The position numbers were made by a program, and so were the translations under genes. Shown here one piece after another: positions 1-9,238 of a stretch of DNA of 64,000 nt. The stretch covers positions 1,240,001 through 1,304,000 of the forward strand of contig NZ_JAGHZS010000001.1 in assembly GCF_017745275.1 (NCBI RefSeq), given 5' to 3'. Positions within the stretch are counted from its first letter, which is position 1. Each line of letters opens with the position of its first letter. The DNA is from Chitinophaga sp. (GTDB lineage: Bacteria > Bacteroidota > Bacteroidia > Chitinophagales > Chitinophagaceae). A model generated the notes under the pieces. It had not been told where the DNA came from. It saw only the letters and a program-made list of their open reading frames with translations, and searched no databases.

Positions 1-1364
1 AAGTCGTCCGGATTTTTGTTGGCATTAGCCGCTTCTACTTTCTCTAAGCGCACCAGGTCAAACCAACGGCTCCATTCGCCCGCCAGCTCCCAGGCTCTTT
101 CGTTCACTACCGCGTCCGCAAAATCAGCGCCCGATAAATTAGCCGGCAGTTTAGTTAAACCAGCGCGCAACCGCACGGCATCAACAGCTGCATAAGCTTC
201 TGTACTGGGTGTGCCTGTAGCCCGCGCCTGTGCTTCGGCATAGGTAAGCAACACCTGCGCATACCGCAGCATGATCACGGGGTTATTGGACATATACGTA
301 TCTTTTTGTCCACTCTGGATGGTGAATTTTTTATAGTAAGGATGTTTAGTGGTTACATTCTGCCAGGTAATCGTTTGCCCCTTTACCACAAACTCCGTGG
401 AAAATGTCGCGTCTTTACGACGGCCGGCCGGGAAGTTATTAAAGAAGTTAATTTCCGGGAAGAAGTCGGACCAGCCGCCTTCATTTTCCGGCATGGTGGA
501 CAAGCCATAGAAAGAATTGTAAGTAGACCATTGCCCACGTGTGAACAAAGTAAATACATCTTCTACCGTACCTCCTGCAAAAATTTTCAGGTAATCATCC
601 TGGTAAAGGTCAAATTTATAGGTGGCTTTGTTATCGATGACTTCCTTTGCTTTCGCCGCTGCCAGCGCATATTTGGAAACATCTTTCAGCGGCCATCCGC
701 CTTCTGTCAGGTATACTTCTGCCAGCAACGCTTTCACGGAACCTTTGTTTGGTCTGCCCGGATCACGTTTATTATTGGGTACCCAATCTTCCGCTTTCAG
801 CAGATCCTCTTCCACCAGTTTATACACTACTGCCGGCGTACTTTTCTTCAGCGTTAGTAAGTCGGGTGTATATTTTTCAGAAGGAATAACCGGTACTTCT
901 CCCCAATATCTCGTCAACCAATAATAGCAAAGCGCCCGTAAAAAGTATGCTTCTCCTACAATGGCATGCACAGTGGCTTCGGTGCCGTCTTTTGCTTCTC
1001 CATAGTTATTGATGATGTTGGTGGTAGATTGTATAGTTTTATAACAACCGCGCCAGATGGGCGTCATACGGCTGTTAAGCGAAGAAACATTGAAGCGGTC
1101 GAACTCCCTGAACTCTTCTTTGTTGGAGCCGGGATGCGTAGTAAGATCATCAGCACCCATACACATTGCAATTTGCGACACGGTAGTAAAACCACTTTCC
1201 CAGGGAACCATCAGGCTACCATAAGCGCCTGTGAGGGCTGCTTCCAGCCCGGCCTGGCTGCTAAGTCCCGCGTTGCCGGCAATCAGCCCGCGGGGGTTTT
1301 CTTCCAGCGACTTGCTGCAAGATGCCAATATGATGATGAGTGCGAGTGAATATATCTTTTTCAT
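1..1364 (-). CDS. SusD/RagB-family outer-membrane lipoprotein (partial, C-terminus beyond window)
   Basis: Surface glycan- or nutrient-binding lipoprotein partner of the SusC channel encoded just upstream. Reading from the ATG at 1364 on the minus strand gives MKKIYSLALIIILASC, a lipoprotein signal with the lipid-attachment Cys at residue 16, followed by SKSLEENPRG and about 440 further residues of SusD-like sequence with no stop before base 1. Helical TPR-type segments such as GEAYFLRALCYYWLTRYWGE and a C-terminal ERAWELAGEWSRWFDLVRL match the RagB/SusD family. It starts 19 bases after the SusC stop, so the two are co-transcribed. Substrate cannot be told from the sequence. Confidence 0.93.
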   Translation of the reverse strand, partial: MKKIYSLALIIILASCSKSLEENPRGLIAGNAGLSSQAGLEAALTGAYGSLMVPWESGFTTVSQIAMCMGADDLTTHPGSNKEEFREFDRFNVSSLNSRMTPIWRGCYKTIQSTTNIINNYGEAKDGTEATVHAIVGEAYFLRALCYYWLTRYWGEVPVIPSEKYTPDLLTLKKSTPAVVYKLVEEDLLKAEDWVPNNKRDPGRPNKGSVKALLAEVYLTEGGWPLKDVSKYALAAAKAKEVIDNKATYKFDLYQDDYLKIFAGGTVEDVFTLFTRGQWSTYNSFYGLSTMPENEGGWSDFFPEINFFNNFPAGRRKDATFSTEFVVKGQTITWQNVTTKHPYYKKFTIQSGQKDTYMSNNPVIMLRYAQVLLTYAEAQARATGTPSTEAYAAVDAVRLRAGLTKLPANLSGADFADAVVNERAWELAGEWSRWFDLVRLEKVEAANANKNPDD

Positions 1365-1382
1365 GTGGAACCGTTTGAGAAA

Positions 1383-4300
1383 TTAAAAACTAAGCGAGAA
1401 GCCGCCTGTAATTGTTTTTGCATTAGGATAAGCACCATAGTCAATACCCTGCCTGAAATCGCCTGCAGAGGAATTTGCCTCCGGATCTATACCGCTGTAA
1501 TTCGTAAAAGTCAACAGGTTGGTGGCACCAATGAACACTTTGATGGCTGCAATATTCCGGATGGCCGATTTAGGGAATTCGTAGGACAGGCTAATATTTT
1601 TCAATCGCACAAAATCTCCTTTTTCGAGGAAGCGGGTAGATTGTGTGAAGTTCCTGTTGGTAGTGCTGAAAGCCGGAATATTGGAAGTTTCATTCACGCC
1701 CGGAATATAGCGGTTCACGATCTGGTGCAGCGTTGCTTCGCGCGCGTCGCCACCATAGTACATCGTAGCGGCATTATTATAATTCAGCCGGTCGAAGCCG
1801 AACATGCCCTGCAGGAATACATTCAGCGTGAAATTTCTATAGCTCACCGTGTTATTCCATCCGGCGGAAGTTGTAGGGATACCACTGCCAATTACGCCGT
1901 AGTCACCGGCATCAATCACACCATCTGCTTTAAGATCCAGGTACCTGGAATCGCCCGGTTTAGCCCCAAATTTGGCGGCTTCTGTTGCTTCCGAAGGCTT
2001 CCATGTACCCAGGTAAGTAAGGCCCCAAATGGCGCTCAATGACTGTCCCGGTATTACTACAAATTCAGATTGAGGCGACATGCCAGAACCTATCTTACGG
2101 GTATTGGGATCAAATAATATGGTTTTAGCGCCAATAGACACCACTTTATTTTTCACAAAGGATACGTTGAAGTTAGTATTCCACTTCAAGGGTCCTTTAT
2201 CAATCACCGCTGCATCCACAGATATTTCCCAGCCTTTATTCTGTACCGTACCTACGTTGCGCGTAATGGTATTACCACCCAGGTAAATAGGCAGGGTTTC
2301 ATTCAGTAACAGGTCGCGCGTATTTTTCACAAAATAATCGGCGCTCACACTGAAGCGTTCATTTAAGAAACCCATATCCAGGCCTACGTTCTGCTGCTCC
2401 GTGGTTTCCCACTTTAAATCCGGGTTGCCAATATTACCCAGCACAATACCATTCAGAAAAGTACTGTTGGTAAAGGATGCAATCCTGTTCGAGTAAGCAG
2501 AGAAAGTACTGTAAGGTCCTACCCCTTCGCTACCGGTGTTTCCCCAGCTACCGCGTAATTTCAGGTTGCTGAATAAGCGCTGGTTTTTCATAAAGGATTC
2601 TTCAGAAATGATCCAGCCAACAGAGGTAGAAGGGAAGTAACTGAACTTATTTTTGTCCACAAACTTGGAAGATCCGTCTCTGCGCAAGGCGCTGGAGATA
2701 AGGTATTTCCCGGCGTACGCATAGTTCACGCGGCCCACCAAAGAAAAGATACTCCATTTGGAATAGCCGGAACCCGGGCTGCTGGCCGTTCCCTGCGACA
2801 GGTTATTCCATTGAAAGTTTTCATAGGTCAGGTTGGAAGCGCCGGCAGATACATAGTTATAAGTACCTTGCTGGTATTCTGCCACCCCGGTAATATCCAG
2901 GCTATGCTTCCCAAAAATCTTTTTATAGTTCAGCGTATTGGTATTCTGTAACCTGGCTTCTTTGTTAGACCGGATACCGGCAGTAGCCGTGCCGGAATTC
3001 ACCACTTTCCCGGTAAAACTTTTATCATCGTAACTCAGGTAATTAGCGCCAAACTGCAAATTCAGCGACAAGCCTGGAACCAGGATATCATCAAACTTAA
3101 ATCCTCCGATTATATTCGCCAGCATACGTTCCCGTTCTGCCAGTTGCTCTGTGGTCAATGCTACCGGGTTAAAAAATACAGAGCCAATAGGATCGCTGGC
3201 CGTATAGGTACCATCGGCTTTGCGTACCGGCACCGTAGGCGACCAGGTAATTGCCTGTGCCAGCGGACTATGCGGACCATCAGCAGGAATATCCAGGTTC
3301 AGTCCATCGCTATAAGAGCCGGTGATGTTGAATATCGCCGAAATCTTATTGGTTAGTTTTGAATTGATGTTGGAGCGGACCGTATATCTTTTGAAAGATG
3401 AATTATTGATAATCCCATCCTGGTTGAGATAATTACCGGAGATAAAGTAGCCGGTTTTATCGTTTCCACCGGAAAGACTCAGCATATATTCCTGTGCAAA
3501 AGCGCGGCGGAATATTTCATCCTGCCAGTTGGTGCCACCTTTCGCTGCCAGGTCTTTCACCTGCGATTCTGTGAAAGGCGCTGCCGTACCAATGGCTGCG
3601 GCGTGGGCATTGGCAGTTTGCGCAAAGGTAGCTGCATCCAGCAGATCCATTTTTTTAATTACTTCTGAAGAGGATAAGCGGGTGGAGAAATTCACTTTTA
3701 ACCCGCCTTTCGTTCCTTTTTTGGTGGTAACAATGATAACACCATTGGATCCCCTGCTTCCGAAAATAGCGGTAGCAGAAGCATCTTTCAGCACCTGTAT
3801 GGATTCTATATCATCCGGGTTGATGGCAAATAATTCCGCGCCGATAAAGCCATCTACCACATACAACGGGCTGTTATCGCCATTGATGGAGTTGGCACCA
3901 CGGATACGGATACGTACACTTCCTCCCGGTGATCCGGCAGCGTTAGTTACCTGTACGCCAGACACCCTTCCCTGTAACACCTGGTCCAGCCGGTTCACGG
4001 GCTGTTCCGCGAAATCTTTCGCAGAAATAGAAGAGATAGCGCTGGTGAGTGAACCCTTTTTCTGTTCACCATATCCTATCACTACCAGCTCCGTCATTTT
4101 GGAAGCGGCGGCCTGTAAGGTGATGTTTATTTGTTGCCGGCCATTTACACCAATCTCCTGCCGGTCAAACCCAATATAGGAAATGAGTAATACGGCATCT
4201 CTATCAGGTACGCTTATTTCATAAATACCTTGTTCATTCGTGACTACACCTTTCGCCGTTCCTTTCACCTGGATAGTAACACCCGAAAGCGGTTCCCCTT

Positions 4301-4748
4301 TATCGCTGAGTACCTTTCCTTTCACTATAATTTCTGCTATACGCAAAGGGGCGGTGCTTACGACTTTTCTTTTAACGATAATTGTTTTATCGGCGATCAC
4401 GTAGGTCAGTGCCTGGTTCTCGAAACAGAGATCCAGCGCTGTTTTCAGGGAAACATTTTTCACCTGCAGCGTTACCTCCTGTGCCTGTTCCATTTGTTCA
4501 CTGGTACAGAGGAAAGCATATCCTGTTTGCTTCCTGATTTCACGGAAGATTTTCTCCAGCGAAACATGGTCAGCTGAAATGGATACCGTTTGTGCATATC
4601 CTGTCGCATATCCCTGCATGAGGGCTAACGTCATTAAAAGCACTGTCAATTTCATGATCCGGAAAATTTTTACTGACAATCGTGAAAAATGCATGGCATG
4701 CCACATTGCACGGGAAGCCCTGCCTTGGAAAAAAAGCCTTAAATACAT
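1383..4748 (-). CDS. SusC/RagA-family TonB-dependent transporter with N-terminal STN signalling domain
   Basis: Outer-membrane active transporter, 1121 residues. After a long leader (MKLTVLLMTLALMQGYATG near residue 32) comes an STN domain (about 55-127), a carboxypeptidase-regulatory-like beta domain (about 141-213, GKVLSDKGEPLSGVTIQVKG), a TonB-box-like stretch (ELVVIGYG), the plug (LQGRVSGVQVTN, SPLYVVDGFIG) and a beta-barrel ending in SLSF. The STN domain is the part that contacts a FecR anti-sigma, and the FecR and sigma genes lie directly upstream on the same strand, so this is a trans-envelope signalling receptor. The first ATG is used; a start nearer MKLT is possible. Confidence 0.93.
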   Translation of the reverse strand: MYLRLFFQGRASRAMWHAMHFSRLSVKIFRIMKLTVLLMTLALMQGYATGYAQTVSISADHVSLEKIFREIRKQTGYAFLCTSEQMEQAQEVTLQVKNVSLKTALDLCFENQALTYVIADKTIIVKRKVVSTAPLRIAEIIVKGKVLSDKGEPLSGVTIQVKGTAKGVVTNEQGIYEISVPDRDAVLLISYIGFDRQEIGVNGRQQINITLQAAASKMTELVVIGYGEQKKGSLTSAISSISAKDFAEQPVNRLDQVLQGRVSGVQVTNAAGSPGGSVRIRIRGANSINGDNSPLYVVDGFIGAELFAINPDDIESIQVLKDASATAIFGSRGSNGVIIVTTKKGTKGGLKVNFSTRLSSSEVIKKMDLLDAATFAQTANAHAAAIGTAAPFTESQVKDLAAKGGTNWQDEIFRRAFAQEYMLSLSGGNDKTGYFISGNYLNQDGIINNSSFKRYTVRSNINSKLTNKISAIFNITGSYSDGLNLDIPADGPHSPLAQAITWSPTVPVRKADGTYTASDPIGSVFFNPVALTTEQLAERERMLANIIGGFKFDDILVPGLSLNLQFGANYLSYDDKSFTGKVVNSGTATAGIRSNKEARLQNTNTLNYKKIFGKHSLDITGVAEYQQGTYNYVSAGASNLTYENFQWNNLSQGTASSPGSGYSKWSIFSLVGRVNYAYAGKYLISSALRRDGSSKFVDKNKFSYFPSTSVGWIISEESFMKNQRLFSNLKLRGSWGNTGSEGVGPYSTFSAYSNRIASFTNSTFLNGIVLGNIGNPDLKWETTEQQNVGLDMGFLNERFSVSADYFVKNTRDLLLNETLPIYLGGNTITRNVGTVQNKGWEISVDAAVIDKGPLKWNTNFNVSFVKNKVVSIGAKTILFDPNTRKIGSGMSPQSEFVVIPGQSLSAIWGLTYLGTWKPSEATEAAKFGAKPGDSRYLDLKADGVIDAGDYGVIGSGIPTTSAGWNNTVSYRNFTLNVFLQGMFGFDRLNYNNAATMYYGGDAREATLHQIVNRYIPGVNETSNIPAFSTTNRNFTQSTRFLEKGDFVRLKNISLSYEFPKSAIRNIAAIKVFIGATNLLTFTNYSGIDPEANSSAGDFRQGIDYGAYPNAKTITGGFSLSF

Positions 4749-4863
4749 ACATTTGTATGGTTTGGGTAAATGAAAAATAATTGCTGAAACGATTATGGTT
4801 TATAGACCCATATTGACCGGGAGTGCTTCGAACCACTTCCGGTTTTTTAGTCTTTGGTTGTTT

Positions 4864-6033
4864 TTATGGTGATACGATAATTTGGTGTTCGCGTATATCA
4901 AAATGTACTTCGCCGGTTAATTCCATCATTTTTAATACTTGTGAGATAGGTACGTTTCTCGGGATAATTCCGCGGAAATGCGCAGGCACTTCTTTTTTGT
5001 ATATCACCTCCACATTGTACCAGCGGGCTATCTGCCGCATTACTGCAGGGAGGTCGTTTCCTTCCAGTTGGATAAATCCATTTTTCCAGGCAATCGCATC
5101 TGCTGCATCTGCTTCTTTCAGCACTTTAATGAGTCCTGTGCTACGATTGAGGTGTGCGCCCTCTCCGGGTGACAGTTTTTGATTGTAATGGCCGTTATTT
5201 ACTTTCACAGCGCCTTCCAGCAACGTGGTGTTGATTTGTGCTTCGTCGTCATAGGCCATGATATTAAAGTGTGTGCCTAGTACCTGTACTTCCATTTGAT
5301 CTACTTGTACAATAAACGGTTGGGCGGCGTTTTTGGCGACTTCAAAATAGGCTTCTCCTGTTAATTGTACGGTGCGGTTATTCCCGGTAAAGGCAGCCGG
5401 ATAACGCAGGCTACTGGCGGCATTCAGCCAAACACGGGTACTGTCGGGCAGGGTAAGCTGGTATTGACCGCCCCTGGGTGTAGCTATTTTATTGAACAGT
5501 GCTGCAGTGTTGGCCGTATTATGATTGGAAGAGCGATACAATAATTGTCCGCCGGCAGATTTAATGACCGCTGTATTCCCTTGTTGTGCCAACGTTCCAT
5601 TAGCGGCGCTATCCAACGATATCACGCTTCCATCTCCCAAAGTCAGCATCGCTTTATTACCACCTGGCAAAATATCTGCAGGTGTTTTCGCAGCCACTAC
5701 CTTCGCGGGCGGAGCCGCCTGGTGTTGCAGGAAGAAGTAACCACCAACACCCAGTAACAGCAGTATGGCGGCTGCAGCGGCAACACGGGTCCATGGCCGC
5801 ATACGCACTACTTTAGGCCGGTCTGCCTGCAGAATGTTATTGGCTAGTAATTCCCAATTGATGGTATCATTTACAGGAGCAACAGGTGCAGCCAACAGTT
5901 GTTCTACCCGGGCAGCGAGAGCGCCCGTATTATCTTCCAGCAAAAGATCACACAGCTCCTGCAACTCTTCCGGAGTAGCAGCTTGTTTTTCAACCTGGTG
6001 AACGAGGTACACCAGGCGTTCGTGGATAGTCAA
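4864..6033 (-). CDS. FecR-family anti-sigma factor with DUF4974 domain
   Basis: Inner-membrane regulator, 389 residues, passing a signal from the STN domain of the neighbouring SusC to the ECF sigma factor. An N-terminal cytoplasmic region (1-80) binds sigma; one membrane helix lies at about 84-102 (AAAAILLLLGVGGYFFL); the periplasmic FecR domain follows (TPRGGQYQLTLPDSTRVWLN, GEAYFEVAKN, VLGTHFNIMAY); and a C-terminal STN-like DUF4974 domain covers about 318-387. Gene order sigma, FecR, SusC, SusD on one strand is the standard Bacteroidota arrangement. No anomalies seen. Confidence 0.94.
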   Translation of the reverse strand: MTIHERLVYLVHQVEKQAATPEELQELCDLLLEDNTGALAARVEQLLAAPVAPVNDTINWELLANNILQADRPKVVRMRPWTRVAAAAAILLLLGVGGYFFLQHQAAPPAKVVAAKTPADILPGGNKAMLTLGDGSVISLDSAANGTLAQQGNTAVIKSAGGQLLYRSSNHNTANTAALFNKIATPRGGQYQLTLPDSTRVWLNAASSLRYPAAFTGNNRTVQLTGEAYFEVAKNAAQPFIVQVDQMEVQVLGTHFNIMAYDDEAQINTTLLEGAVKVNNGHYNQKLSPGEGAHLNRSTGLIKVLKEADAADAIAWKNGFIQLEGNDLPAVMRQIARWYNVEVIYKKEVPAHFRGIIPRNVPISQVLKMMELTGEVHFDIREHQIIVSP

Positions 6034-6122
6034 TTGGTATCGTTTTTCAGTTTAACGTGGTCATTCCTGGTATAACAGACGCGCAATGGAACGTTTAGGA
6101 CCTAATGATTTAAAAAAAAATT

Positions 6123-6713
6123 TCACTGCCCGTAAAACAGCCACAGCAGCCAGAAAGGTAGTACATACCCGGCAGTTTCCAGGTATTTCCGGATGGCATG
6201 CAGCGATCTGACGAGAGAATTTTTTACGGTATTGGGAGAAAGTGATAGTTCCGCTGCGATTTCCGGAATCTTCTTTCCTTTTTCCCGGCTTAACAAATAA
6301 ATACGCCTGGCCTGCGGCGGCAACGCCAGCACAGCTTCATTAATGAGGCGCAGGGTAGCTGTAAAAGCCACGGCCTCCTCTGTGGTGAATTGCAGGTCCG
6401 CATCTGCTGCCAGCAGGTTCATGGCCTTCTGGTGTACGGCCTGGCGGCGCAGATAGGAGAACGACTGATGGAATAGTATGCGTAGCAACCAGGACCTTGG
6501 ATTTTCAATACCCGGCAATTTATCACGACTCATCCACACCCGTAAGAAAGTTTCCTGTATAATATCTTCTGTTACCGCAGGTACTTTCGTCAGGTGAATC
6601 ACCAAAGGCTGAAACTGTGGACCATACGTATAAAACAGTTGTTTGAAGGCAGCCTCATCGCCCTCAGCAATCAACTGAAATAATTCTCTATCACTGTATA
6701 GGTGGTCATGCAT
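6123..6713 (-). CDS. ECF RNA polymerase sigma-70 factor (FecI-like)
   Basis: Extracytoplasmic-function sigma factor, 196 residues, expected to drive the FecR-SusC-SusD genes downstream. Region 2 is seen around residues 10-80 (AFKQLFYTYG, TEDIIQETFLRVWMSR) and region 4 helix-turn-helix around 120-175 (LPPQARRIYLLSREKGKKIP, EIAAELSLSPNTVKNSLVRS). The protein ends in a strongly hydrophobic tail, GYVLPFWLLWLFYGQ, which could touch the membrane. It lies 89 bases upstream of the FecR gene. Family assignment is secure; its exact target promoters are inferred. Confidence 0.93.
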   Translation of the reverse strand: MHDHLYSDRELFQLIAEGDEAAFKQLFYTYGPQFQPLVIHLTKVPAVTEDIIQETFLRVWMSRDKLPGIENPRSWLLRILFHQSFSYLRRQAVHQKAMNLLAADADLQFTTEEAVAFTATLRLINEAVLALPPQARRIYLLSREKGKKIPEIAAELSLSPNTVKNSLVRSLHAIRKYLETAGYVLPFWLLWLFYGQ

Positions 6714-6842
6714 GCGTTGGTAGGCCTGTGGAATGTTTTATGTCAACACCTGACTAAAGTAGGAAAAATAAATTATAGTTTCCAGCACCCATATTCCAGC
6801 GGTAGCATGCATCCGCCCCTTCCGATGTGCCTGATAAAATAA

Positions 6843-6871
6843 AATAGCCACCCCGGGAAGGAGTGGCTATT
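6843..6871 (-). terminator. Rho-independent terminator after the RidA-like gene
   Basis: A 12-base stem (6843-6854 with 6860-6871, one wobble) with a 5-base loop lies 19 bases past the stop of the RidA-like gene. Read on the minus strand it is followed by a TTTTATTTTAT tract, as expected of an intrinsic terminator. Confidence 0.75.
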
Positions 6872-6889
6872 CCTGTTAACAACAAATGA

Positions 6890-7387
6890 TTACTGCCATT
6901 CAGCCGCTTCATCTGCCACCGCTACGGCTTCTATCTCAATCAGCGCATCGGGAGAATACAGGGAAGAAACTTCCAGGATTGTATCTGCCGGATAAGGTGC
7001 TTTGAAATACTTCGCTCTTAGGGCCACAATCTTGTTGAAGTTGCCCATATCTTTTAATAGGATAGTTACCTTCACTACGTTTTTAAAACTGGAACCGCCG
7101 GCCTTCAATACTTTCTCCAGGTTCTCAAAAGCTTTGGCAGCTTGTTTGTCGAAATCACCGATCCCTGTTAACTGACCATTATCATCAATAGCAGTTTGTC
7201 CGGAGATGAATAACAAGTCGCCCACCCGATGGCCCTGGGCAAGGTGAAAGGGTTGATAAGGATCTGGCGTGATTTTTATTTGTGAAATTTTCATTTTATT
7301 ATTTTTTAATTGATGAGTTGAATTATTTTTTTGTGCGAAAGCGTGTACGCTGTAAAAATTGAGGAGTATTACTAAGAGTGTTTTCAT
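6890..7387 (-). CDS. RidA/YjgF-family protein, probably exported, catalytic Arg replaced
   Basis: Member of the RidA (YjgF/UK114) family, whose best-known members deaminate reactive enamine/imine intermediates. The core from about residue 38 has the family features FISGQTAIDDNGQL, DFDKQAAKAFENLEKVL and the final IEIEAVAVA. From the ATG that overlaps the upstream reductase stop (ATGA), the protein begins MKTLLVILLNFYSVHAFAQ, a convincing signal peptide; an internal ATG at 7294 (MKISQIKIT) would give a cytosolic form. The RidA motif YPARSCVEV reads YPADTILEV here, so the substrate-binding Arg is Asp, placing it in a subfamily not expected to have classical RidA deaminase activity. Confidence 0.85.
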   Translation of the reverse strand: MKTLLVILLNFYSVHAFAQKNNSTHQLKNNKMKISQIKITPDPYQPFHLAQGHRVGDLLFISGQTAIDDNGQLTGIGDFDKQAAKAFENLEKVLKAGGSSFKNVVKVTILLKDMGNFNKIVALRAKYFKAPYPADTILEVSSLYSPDALIEIEAVAVADEAAEWQ

Positions 7388-8505
7388 AAACTGATGAGTG
7401 TATTTGATTGAATAACTTTTTGAGTATGCTGAATGGTGGCCTCCGGCCAGAGCATATCAGGATGGAAAGGCAGTGCGGTGGTTCCGTTCAGTGCGTGCAG
7501 CGGCCATGCAGGATCTGCGAGGGCTGCCTTTCCGATCGCCAGCAGGTCGGCATGTGATTCACTGATTACCCTGGCTGCTCTTGTTAACTGGTGCATGCCG
7601 CCGTTAGCGATAACTATCGCACCAGTGATTTGTTTGGCCAGGGCGGCATAGTTGGTTCCATCAGCGTAAAAGCTATCGCGCTCCCACTCTCCGCTTTGTA
7701 CCGCAATATGAATAAAGTCGGGGGCTGTGTTACGGACTTCCTCTAAAATCTCGATTGCCATAGTGGCGCCTGCTGTCCAGCGATATTTGAGGTCATTTAC
7801 TTTTCCTTCTGACAGTCTGATGCCCACCAGGAAATGCGCGGGTACTATAGCCCTGATGGCCTGCATGATCTCTGCAATAATGCGGAAACGGTTGTGGGTA
7901 TTACCTCCGTATTGATCGTTGCGGACGTTTAACTCAGGGGTCAGGAACTGATCCAGCAGGTAGCCATTGGCAGCGTGTAGCTCTACCCCGTCAAAGCCTG
8001 CCAGTACGGCCATTTTAGCAGCGCTTACAAATCCGTTTTTAGCGATATCAATATCTTCCTGGCTCATGGCCTGCGGAAAAGGATAGGCACCGGTACCACC
8101 ATATTGTACCATTTTTACGCCGGTGGGTTGTACGGCAGAAGGAGCCAGTGTTTCACCGGCGTACTGCGATAATGCTCCTGCATGCATCAATTGCGCAATG
8201 ATCAGCGCACCATTTGCCTTTACCTGTGTTACTGCCGGCTGCCACGCCGCTGCATGTGCCGGGGAAATAAGACCGGGCTGATGACAATAACCTTTACTTG
8301 CTATTTCATCGGTGTAATTACCTTCGGTGATAACCATACTGAAACCACCTTTTGCAAATTGGGTATAGTAGTCCACCATATCAGCAGTGGCCAACCCATC
8401 GGCGGAAGCGCTTACCCGCGACATCGGCGCTACGGCCAACCTGTTTTTCAGTGGGTGCTCCAACCATTGCAAGGGTTGGAATATAGGGTGATTATTTGTG
8501 TTCAT
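7384..8505 (-). CDS. NADH:flavin oxidoreductase / old yellow enzyme
   Basis: FMN-dependent ene-reductase of the old yellow enzyme family, about 373 residues, reducing activated C=C bonds in small electrophiles. A TIM barrel covers the whole protein: LKNRLAVAPMSR near the N-terminus, GALIIAQLMHAG, the substrate-binding HAANGYLLDQFL (His about 177, Asn about 180), NDQYGGNTHNRFRI and the phosphate-binding VIANGGM. The start at 8505 (MNTNNHPIF) is preferred to an upstream ATG at 8526 because family similarity begins there. It is translationally coupled to the RidA-like gene by an ATGA overlap and lies 84 bases after a Crp/Fnr gene on the same strand. Its start codon sits in an inverted repeat (separate entry). 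Confidence 0.93.
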   Translation of the reverse strand: MNTNNHPIFQPLQWLEHPLKNRLAVAPMSRVSASADGLATADMVDYYTQFAKGGFSMVITEGNYTDEIASKGYCHQPGLISPAHAAAWQPAVTQVKANGALIIAQLMHAGALSQYAGETLAPSAVQPTGVKMVQYGGTGAYPFPQAMSQEDIDIAKNGFVSAAKMAVLAGFDGVELHAANGYLLDQFLTPELNVRNDQYGGNTHNRFRIIAEIMQAIRAIVPAHFLVGIRLSEGKVNDLKYRWTAGATMAIEILEEVRNTAPDFIHIAVQSGEWERDSFYADGTNYAALAKQITGAIVIANGGMHQLTRAARVISESHADLLAIGKAALADPAWPLHALNGTTALPFHPDMLWPEATIQHTQKVIQSNTLISL

Positions 8506-8529
8506 ATGCTTAATGATTATGAACACAAA
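8495..8529. promoter_or_regulatory. 11-bp perfect inverted repeat over the flavin reductase start codon
   Basis: TTTGTGTTCAT (8495-8505) and ATGAACACAAA (8519-8529) are exact reverse complements separated by 13 bases. On the minus-strand transcript the ATG is the inner end of the second arm. It may be a regulator-binding operator, plausibly for the adjacent Crp/Fnr protein, or an RNA hairpin that hides the start codon. Confidence 0.5.
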
Positions 8530-8588
8530 AGTATTTCAGCCGTTACGGCTGCACGTATAATTAGTATAACAAATAGGCTTAAACTAAT

Positions 8589-9185
8589 TTAATTTTTTAG
8601 TTGCTTCTTTCGGATCTGACTGAGGAAAACGGGCGTGATGCCCAGGTAAGAGGCAATATGCTTTAGGGGCATACGCTGATCTATGGAAGGATATTTTTTC
8701 AACAAACGGGCATATCGTTCGGCCCCGGTGATAGCGATGTTATCGAGAATACGTTCATCCTGCGCGGCACAGGCATTTTCATTGAGGATACGCCAGAAGC
8801 GTTCCAGCACGGGAATCTCTTTCAGCAACTCATCTCTTTTATGCTTTTCTATCTGCAATACCGTTACCGGTTCCATGGCCACAATATTACGGGTAGCAGC
8901 TTCCTGCCTGATCAGGCTTCGCAGATCGGTAATCCACCAGTCTTCCATGGCAAAATGCAGGGTATGTTCATCACCCTGGTCATCTACATAAAAAGACCGG
9001 AGAAACCCTTTACATACATAGCTTTCATGCCTGCAAATATCTCCCTGCTGTAGCAGGTATTGTTTGGGCAGTAAACGCCGGAGCGTTAATGCATCGCAAA
9101 AACGTTGCTGCTCCTCTTCCGTTAAGTTGATCCGGGCAGTCAAATGATCAAGGATCATCTCATAATAATTGGAAGCATCAGACAT
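8589..9185 (-). CDS. Crp/Fnr-family transcriptional regulator
   Basis: Single-component regulator, 198 residues. The N-terminal cyclic-nucleotide-binding-like beta barrel covers about residues 20-115 (LPKQYLLQQGDICRHESYVC, FLRSFYVDDQGDEHTLHF) and a winged helix lies at the C-terminus (MPLKHIASYLGITPVFLSQI). The domain order is that of the Bacteroidota Crp/Fnr group; residues needed to bind cAMP are not evident, so the ligand is unknown. The gene lies directly upstream of the flavin reductase and RidA-like genes on the same strand, so it probably controls them. No recognisable Fe-S Cys cluster is present. Confidence 0.9.
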   Translation of the reverse strand: MSDASNYYEMILDHLTARINLTEEEQQRFCDALTLRRLLPKQYLLQQGDICRHESYVCKGFLRSFYVDDQGDEHTLHFAMEDWWITDLRSLIRQEAATRNIVAMEPVTVLQIEKHKRDELLKEIPVLERFWRILNENACAAQDERILDNIAITGAERYARLLKKYPSIDQRMPLKHIASYLGITPVFLSQIRKKQLKN

Positions 9186-9238
9186 AGCAACGTTTTTGCG
9201 GGCAAAGATAAATAAGCATTATTTACTTTGGAGAGCTA

